Below, piece by piece: positions 50,744 through 54,671 of a DNA stretch of 54,671 nucleotides. The notes beneath the pieces are model-generated. The model worked only from the letters and a program-made list of their open reading frames with translations, ran no database searches and was not told the origin of the DNA. The position numbers and the translations under genes were made by a program. The DNA comes from an uncultured Treponema sp. Its GTDB lineage: Bacteria; Spirochaetota; Spirochaetia; Treponematales; Treponemataceae. The stretch covers positions 1 to 54,671 of the forward strand of contig CAMJZA010000018.1 of assembly GCA_946410085.1 (NCBI GenBank), in the 5' to 3' direction. The first letter of the stretch is position 1. Each line of letters begins with the position of its first letter.

Positions 50744-51404
50744 CAAGCCGCGGCAGGTCCTTGATGCTCTGCAGGTGGAAGAATTGCAGGAATTCATCCG
50801 TTGTTCCGTAGAGGGTCGGCTTGCCTGGAATATCCTTATGGCCTTTTTCCGTTATGAACTTCCGGTCCAGAAGCAGGCGCATCATTGCATCGACGTTGAC
50901 ATGGCGGATGCTTTCTATCTCCGCACGGGTAATGGGCTGGCTGTAGGCAATGATCGAAAGGGTCTCGATGGCGCTCTTGCTCAGGCGGCCCTCATTCTTC
51001 TTGCCGTAGCGCTCCTTCACGAGGTCAAAGCATTCCTTCTTGGGCGTCAGAAGCCAGCCGCCGAGGATCTGCGAAATCTCAATCCCCGAGTCGGGGCTCT
51101 CGTATTTTTCCTTAAGGCGTTCAATGCACTCAACGACGACGTCTTCGGAAAAACGCATGATTTTCGCAAGCGACTCAACGGTCTGGGGCTCGCTTTCAAG
51201 AAAGAGGACGGTTTCAAGCAGGGCGCTCTCGCTGTCCAGATTCATCGGCGAACGGGGCTGAGCCCCGTCCTGCTCTTCTTCGGCATCGAGTTCCTCCGGA
51301 GGAAACTTCAGCTGGTCAGCGCTTTCTACAAACTTCATCTCGGCTTCTGCGTCCGGCAGCGGCTCCCGGGAGTCCTCCCCTACGCCGCCTGTTTCTTCCT
51401 GCAT
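50706..51404 (-). CDS. scpB: Segregation and condensation protein B
   Basis: The 232-residue kleisin-associated protein has the two winged-helix units of ScpB: LLETVLFLESEPQTVESLAK and SKSAIETLSIIAYSQPITRA with EIESIRHVNVD, then GKPTLYGTTDEFLQFF. The N-terminal ~50 residues are acidic and extra; a start at 51245 (before LDSESALL) cannot be excluded. With ScpA and SMC it condenses and separates chromosomes. It overlaps scpA by 25 nt. Confidence 0.94.
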   Translation of the reverse strand: MQEETGGVGEDSREPLPDAEAEMKFVESADQLKFPPEELDAEEEQDGAQPRSPMNLDSESALLETVLFLESEPQTVESLAKIMRFSEDVVVECIERLKEKYESPDSGIEISQILGGWLLTPKKECFDLVKERYGKKNEGRLSKSAIETLSIIAYSQPITRAEIESIRHVNVDAMMRLLLDRKFITEKGHKDIPGKPTLYGTTDEFLQFFHLQSIKDLPRLDEKESERFELAR

Positions 51405-52171
51405 ATCTTTATGTCTCCAAACATCCTGTTCTGGTATATGTCCGCCATCTTGAGCTTGACGGCTTCAAGAATGGCCATGAACGCGCAGATAACGTCCAGT
51501 TCGCTTCCCTTCCGCGTAATGAGGTCGGTGAACATGCACTCGCCCCGGCGTTCCAGCAGCTCATTCATCAGCGTTATCTTCTCGTTGGGGGTGATGTCCT
51601 CGCCCGTCATCAGAATCCGCTCATCCGCCGCAATGCTCGTCAGGTTCCTGAAAATCTTCTGCATGCTTTCGAGCAGGGCCCAGGTGTCCATCTTTTCCCA
51701 CTGGTCCTCATCGTCTTCAAAGGGCAGCATGCGCTCTATTTTCTTGCGCTCAAAGCTCCACTCCCCCTGCTCTTCCTGTTCTTCCATGAGGGTGGAAAGC
51801 TTCTTGAACTTCTGGTATTCAATCAGCTGATCCACCAGCTCCATGCGGGGATCTTCCATGCTCTCGTCACCGAGGTCGTCGGACGGCTTTTCGGGAAGCA
51901 GGGTCCTGCTCTTTATGTAGATGAGCTTTGCCGCCCAGGCATAAAACTCGCTCAGATCCTGCAGGTCGGTTTCTACCGCATAGTCCAGATAGTCAAGGTA
52001 CTGCTCGGTAATGTCGGCAATCGGAATATCGTATATGTTGATCTGCTGCTCGCGGATCAGGCTCCAGAGCAGGTCAAGGGGGCAGTCAAACTGACCGACT
52101 GTAAACTTCCGTGCAGGGCGGCTTCCCGCTGCTTCATACTGCTCATCTTCCTCAACCAATGTTCCTGCCAT
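51380..52171 (-). CDS. scpA: Segregation and condensation protein A
   Basis: The 263-residue kleisin has the ScpA signature FDCPLDLLWSLIREQQINIY, DIPIADITEQYLDYL and AWAAKLIYIKSRTLLP. The C-terminal winged helix ends the protein. It bridges the two SMC heads. It overlaps folK by 20 nt and scpB by 25 nt. Confidence 0.95.
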   Translation of the reverse strand: MAGTLVEEDEQYEAAGSRPARKFTVGQFDCPLDLLWSLIREQQINIYDIPIADITEQYLDYLDYAVETDLQDLSEFYAWAAKLIYIKSRTLLPEKPSDDLGDESMEDPRMELVDQLIEYQKFKKLSTLMEEQEEQGEWSFERKKIERMLPFEDDEDQWEKMDTWALLESMQKIFRNLTSIAADERILMTGEDITPNEKITLMNELLERRGECMFTDLITRKGSELDVICAFMAILEAVKLKMADIYQNRMFGDIKICRKKQAA

Positions 52172-52697
52172 AGACGGCCTCCGTAAACTCGTTTCGGCCC
52201 AGAAGCAGCTCTACCCCCTGCGCTTCCAGCGAAGCCAGGGCTGCAGCATAGCGTTCCAGGTCCTCCCTCTTTACATCGGCACAAAAAGGGAGGATTTCAA
52301 GCATCGGCCGCAGGACGAACTCCCGTTCGCACAGCCGCTCATGGGGAAGGGTCAGCCGGGCGCTGTGCATGCGCTCATCCCCGAAAAGCTCTATGTCAAT
52401 GTCCAGGGGCCGCGGCCCGTTGCGGAACTCCTTCCGCCGGTCCCGCCCGTGCACGGCCTCGATGTGCTGGCAGGCTGCAAGCAGTTCGTCCGGGCTGCCG
52501 TCATACCGGCCCGTTACCGCCATGTTGTAAAAGTCGTCCTGGTCGGTGACGTACATCGCCTTGCTCCGGTAGACCGAAGAAAAGAGGGCGTCCTGCATGA
52601 CGCCGCACAGGGCCCGGCAGGCGGACTGCAGAAGCTCCAGCGGAGAAAGGGAATTATAGGACTTGTTGGAGCCGAGGCCCAGGACAACACGGGGCAT
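52152..52697 (-). CDS. folK: Hydroxymethyldihydropterin pyrophosphokinase
   Basis: The 181-residue HPPK has LGLGSNKSYNS at the N-terminus, SSVYRSKAMYVTDQDDFYNM, and the signature RRKEFRNGPRPLDIDIELFG, LTLPHERLCEREFVLRPMLE. It transfers pyrophosphate from ATP to hydroxymethyl-dihydropterin in folate synthesis. The promoter's -10 box ends 8 nt before the ATG and there is no Shine-Dalgarno. It leads folK-scpA-scpB-rlu, an unusual partner for condensin genes. Confidence 0.96.
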   Translation of the reverse strand: MPRVVLGLGSNKSYNSLSPLELLQSACRALCGVMQDALFSSVYRSKAMYVTDQDDFYNMAVTGRYDGSPDELLAACQHIEAVHGRDRRKEFRNGPRPLDIDIELFGDERMHSARLTLPHERLCEREFVLRPMLEILPFCADVKREDLERYAAALASLEAQGVELLLGRNEFTEAVYGRNIG

Positions 52698-52705
52698 GCC
52701 GTATA

Positions 52706-52734
52706 ACTATAGCGGAAAAAAGCAGTCTTGTCAA
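52706..52734 (-). promoter_or_regulatory. folK operon promoter
   Basis: On the minus strand perfect TTGACA (52729-52734), 17-bp spacer and TATAGT (52706-52711), 8 nt before the ATG. Confidence 0.8.
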
Positions 52735-52763
52735 AAGACAGCGGCAGGAGATTTCGCGGCAGG

Positions 52764-52792
52764 TTTACAAACCCCTGTATTTACACTAAAAT
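52764..52792 (+). promoter_or_regulatory. manC promoter
   Basis: TTTACA (52764-52769), 17-bp spacer and TAAAAT (52787-52792), 8 nt before the ATG at 52801. Confidence 0.65.
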
Positions 52793-52800
52793 GAGCTGAT

Positions 52801-53925
52801 ATGGAAAAAAAGACAGCGAGTTTTACGGATATCATCATTCTGGCAGGTGGAATCGGCGAGCGGCTTTGGCCCGCCTCCCGGCCCGACAGCCCCAAGCAAT
52901 TCATGTCCCTGCCGGACGGCGTTTCATTCATACAGTCATCGCTGCTCCGCTCCCTTGCACTGGAGCCGGAAGGCCGGATCATCATCATTACGAAGCGGGA
53001 CCTGCTCGAAAAGACGGCGGAAAGCGTCCGGGAGCTTTCTGCAAGACTTTCGGCAGCGGAACAGGAAAAGATACACACGTCCCTTCTGATACTGACAGAA
53101 CCCTTTCAGCGGCACACGACTGCCGCCCTCGTCCTTGCCTCCCGGATGCTGGAGTTGCAGGACGGAAAGACACACACGCTCCTTGTGCTGACAAGCGATC
53201 ACGTCATTGCCCCGACGGAAGCCTTTGTCAGCGACAGCCGCAAGGCGGCACAGGCAGCACTGCAGGACTACTTCGTCTGCTTCGCCATTCCTCCTAGCAG
53301 CCCCGACACGGGCTACGGCTACATCAAGGCGGGCGAAGCCCTTACCCCCGACGGCACGGTTGCGAAAATAGCGTCATTTCAGGAAAAACCGGACCTTGCA
53401 ACGGCACAGCAGTATCTGGCAAGCGGCCGCTACGCCTGGAACAGCGGGATGTTCGCCTTTACGAGCAGCTTCTTCCTGTCCGAAGTGAAAAAGCGTGCTC
53501 CCGACGTGTCCGCCGCCTTTGACGGCCTGACGGCCCCGCCTGAGGCAGCACAGCTTCCCGGCGGCATCAGCTACATACAGGGCTGGCAGTCAATGGATGC
53601 AGTCTATGAAAAAGTGCCGTCCATTGCGGTGGACAAGTCCGTTGCCGAGCGGACGGACCGGGCTGCGGCAGTCAAGGCGACGTTCAGCTGGGACGATGTG
53701 GGCAGCTGGGATGCCTTTGAAAAATACTTCAGCAGGAACGCAGATACAACCGTGGAAGTCAATGCACGGAACAACTTCGTCTACTCCGATATCCCGGTCG
53801 CCCTCTGCGGTGTGGATGACCTGACCGTAGTCATCAAGAACGGCAGGGCCCTCGTCATGAAAAAAGGGTCTGCCGGGCTCATGCGCGACGTCGTCAAGGC
53901 AGTCAAGGAGCAGCAGAAGGGCTGA
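52801..53925 (+). CDS. manC: Mannose-1-phosphate guanylyltransferase
   Basis: The 374-residue nucleotidyltransferase makes GDP-mannose from GTP and mannose-1-phosphate. Motifs are ILAGGIGERLWPASRPDSPK, LVLTSDHVI, DTGYGYIKAG, FQEKPDLATA, YAWNSGMFAF and FSWDDVGSWDAFEKYF. It lacks the C-terminal isomerase domain of bifunctional ~470-residue enzymes. The promoter suggests a leaderless start. GDP-mannose could feed the glycan cluster at 13.4-18.8 kb, directly or as GDP-fucose. Confidence 0.95.
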   Translation: MEKKTASFTDIIILAGGIGERLWPASRPDSPKQFMSLPDGVSFIQSSLLRSLALEPEGRIIIITKRDLLEKTAESVRELSARLSAAEQEKIHTSLLILTEPFQRHTTAALVLASRMLELQDGKTHTLLVLTSDHVIAPTEAFVSDSRKAAQAALQDYFVCFAIPPSSPDTGYGYIKAGEALTPDGTVAKIASFQEKPDLATAQQYLASGRYAWNSGMFAFTSSFFLSEVKKRAPDVSAAFDGLTAPPEAAQLPGGISYIQGWQSMDAVYEKVPSIAVDKSVAERTDRAAAVKATFSWDDVGSWDAFEKYFSRNADTTVEVNARNNFVYSDIPVALCGVDDLTVVIKNGRALVMKKGSAGLMRDVVKAVKEQQKG

Positions 53926-53938
53926 CTGTTTCTTTTCT

Positions 53939-53962
53939 GCGGGCACGGCTTCCCGCCCTTTT
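53939..53962 (+). terminator. Probable manC terminator
   Basis: GCGGG (53939-53943) pairs with CCCGC (53952-53956), followed by CCTTTT. The T run is short. Confidence 0.5.
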
Positions 53963-53995
53963 CCCATCAAGATGATTCAGTTCGGCGTGCACATG

Positions 53996-54073
53996 AGCCA
54001 GTTGCAAAAGTCGGTCACTTTTGCACTGGCTTGCAAGAATCTCAGCGGTGCTACGCACCACTTGCGATTCTTG
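53996..54073 (+). other. Two strong adjacent hairpins of unknown function downstream of manC
   Basis: The first hairpin pairs AGCCAGTTGCAAAAGT (53996-54011) with ACTTTTGCACTGGCT (54017-54031) around loop CGGTC with one bulged base. The second pairs CAAGAATC (54034-54041) with GATTCTTG (54066-54073) and encloses GGTGC-tac-GCACC (54047-54059). No reading frame fits here. It could be a small RNA, a mRNA 3' structure or a mobile-element remnant. Confidence 0.55.
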
Positions 54074-54115
54074 AGGTGAATTTTGACCAGTTTCAAAACA
54101 CGGTTAGATTCAAAA

Positions 54116-54237
54116 GTGAAACTATGCTGGTTTTGAAAGTAAAAACCGCTCGGTTTCGGAATCAAAACTAGCCTAGTTTTGAAAGTAAAACTATACAGGT
54201 TTTAAAAGTAAAACTGGCGGGTTTTGGAAGTAAAACT
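54116..54237. repeat. Tandem 23-bp dyad repeat, family A
   Basis: Units start at 54116, 54139, 54162, 54185 and 54208 (the last 22 bp), with a partial one at 54230. Each has AAAAC near the left and GTTTT near the right of a changing centre. Unit 2 has AAACCG-CT-CGGTTT; unit 3 has CAAAACTAG-C-CTAGTTTTG. Earlier partial units lie between 54077 and 54115. Confidence 0.88.
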
Positions 54238-54372
54238 GACGTTCCTAGCTGAACAGGAATGACGTTCCTAGCTGAACAGGAATGACGTTCTTAGCCGAAC
54301 AAGAAAGGCGTTCTTAGCCGAATGAGAACGACGTTCTTAGCTGAATGAGAACGACGTTCTTAATCACGTAAG
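54238..54372. repeat. Tandem 23-bp dyad repeat, family B
   Basis: Units start at 54238, 54261, 54284, 54307, 54330 and 54353 (diverged). Each begins GACGTT or GGCGTT. The arms are TTCCT/AGGAA in units 1-2, TTCTT/AAGAA in unit 3 and GTTCT/AGAAC in units 4-5. The period continues that of family A. From 54373 to 54503 I see nothing I can support. Confidence 0.9.
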
Positions 54373-54503
54373 ACTGGTACAAGAACGATAAGATGCCACT
54401 TCTCCCATTGAAGTCAGATTGACGAAAGAATCTCCTGCACAAGGGATTCAAAAAGTCGATGCATTCGGCCAGGATTTGTGATGGTTTGTGATGAACGATT
54501 GCA

Positions 54504-54532
54504 TTGACAGGAGGGGATATCCGTGGTAGAAT
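54504..54532 (+). promoter_or_regulatory. Strong promoter before the microsatellite reading frame
   Basis: Perfect TTGACA (54504-54509), 17-bp spacer and TAGAAT (54527-54532). A dyad TACTATA-TTTT-TATAGTA (54534-54551) covers the expected transcription start. Confidence 0.75.
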
Positions 54533-54575
54533 ATACTATATTTTTATAGTAGAAAGTCGGCGAAAGAGAGAAAGA

Positions 54576-54671
54576 ATGAAGGCGATGAGCAATAGGATTG
54601 AATGGGTAAATTCTAATATTCTATTCTATTCTATTCTATTCTATTCTATTCTATTCTATTCTATTCTATTC
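54576..54671 (+). CDS. 5' end of a possible phase-variable gene with pentanucleotide-repeat leader (partial)
   Basis: From ATG 54576 the frame is open for 32 codons to the window end. It begins MKAMSNRIEWVNSN and then reads the pentapeptide ILFYS again and again from the CTATT repeat. GAGAG lies 5 nt before the ATG; an in-frame ATG at 54585 is an alternative. A short basic start followed by a hydrophobic stretch resembles a signal peptide core. The downstream gene is not in the window, so its product is unknown. Confidence 0.45.
   Translation, partial: MKAMSNRIEWVNSNILFYSILFYSILFYSILF
54621..54670 (+). repeat. (CTATT)10 microsatellite reaching the window end
   Basis: Ten perfect CTATT units run from 54621 to 54670, with the first base of another at 54671. 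The true copy number may be greater. The forward strand has no stop in any frame of this repeat, while the reverse strand contains TAG in every frame. Confidence 0.97.

Noticed and set aside
54116..54372. Possible degenerate CRISPR array
   Set aside because: The period is 23 bp with no spacers of 30-40 bp; the variation lies in dyad arms and centres.

Overview
The window reads as one piece of a spirochaete chromosome, most likely a Treponema with intermediate GC. Supporting points, partly from memory of treponemal genomes, are the tig-clpP-clpX order, a bactofilin next to miaB, an Ftp-type ApbE lipoprotein, several TPR envelope proteins, MgtC and AzgA transporters, and a Suf cluster of treponemal type. 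The sequence begins inside one copy of a tandem tRNA-Gly pair and ends inside a (CTATT)n microsatellite, so it looks like a whole contig cut at two repeats. Coding density is very high. Genes are packed into short operons with ATGA or few-base overlaps, and several convergent pairs overlap at their stop codons.

Layout. 1-4 kb: tRNA-Gly(GCC) copies, trigger factor, ClpP and ClpX. 3.6-9.5 kb: a glycosyltransferase and a DEAD-box helicase fire divergently; a polytopic membrane protein, a PTS EIIA protein and an unknown protein form a minus-strand operon. 9.5-18.8 kb (minus strand): an ABC polysaccharide exporter (Wzm/Wzt), a GT10 fucosyltransferase-like enzyme and two GT2 enzymes, followed by sufB-sufD-sufS without sufC or sufU. 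18.9-22.7 kb: thrC, a dCMP deaminase, an AzgA purine permease and tRNA-Gly(UCC). 22.8-26.6 kb: MgtC, an unknown protein, an SDF-family transporter and ApbE. 26.6-36.2 kb: four TPR proteins, a phosphoesterase, a ParB-fold protein and MtaB. 36.2-39.8 kb: folD-folE2-miaB-bactofilin. 40-44.9 kb: an acidic Asp/Tyr-rich outer-membrane protein, a lipoprotein, a long RarA and Adk. 44.9-52.7 kb: a GldF-GldG fusion, xseB-mutL, a DUF1508 protein and folK-scpA-scpB-rlu. 52.8-53.9 kb: manC. The last 750 bp are non-coding repeats followed by a strong promoter and a microsatellite-containing reading frame.

Functional themes are protein quality control, export and assembly of a surface polysaccharide (GDP-mannose from ManC could supply mannosyl and, if converted elsewhere, fucosyl donors), Fe-S assembly that feeds radical-SAM tRNA modifiers (MiaB, MtaB), folate synthesis, DNA repair (MutL, RarA, XseB) and chromosome condensation (ScpAB).

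The least expected signals are these. (1) About ten genes have a sigma70-type -10 box only 6-8 bp (once 11 bp) before the start codon and no Shine-Dalgarno, pointing to widespread leaderless mRNAs; two divergent pairs share one -35 box. (2) A promoter-driven, hydrophobic, pentanucleotide-repeat reading frame at the right end resembles an opa-type phase-variable leader. (3) Tandem 22-23 bp dyad repeats in three intergenic regions show compensatory changes in their arms. (4) A membrane-anchored TPR protein ends in what looks like a catalytically dead Mrr-type nuclease fold.
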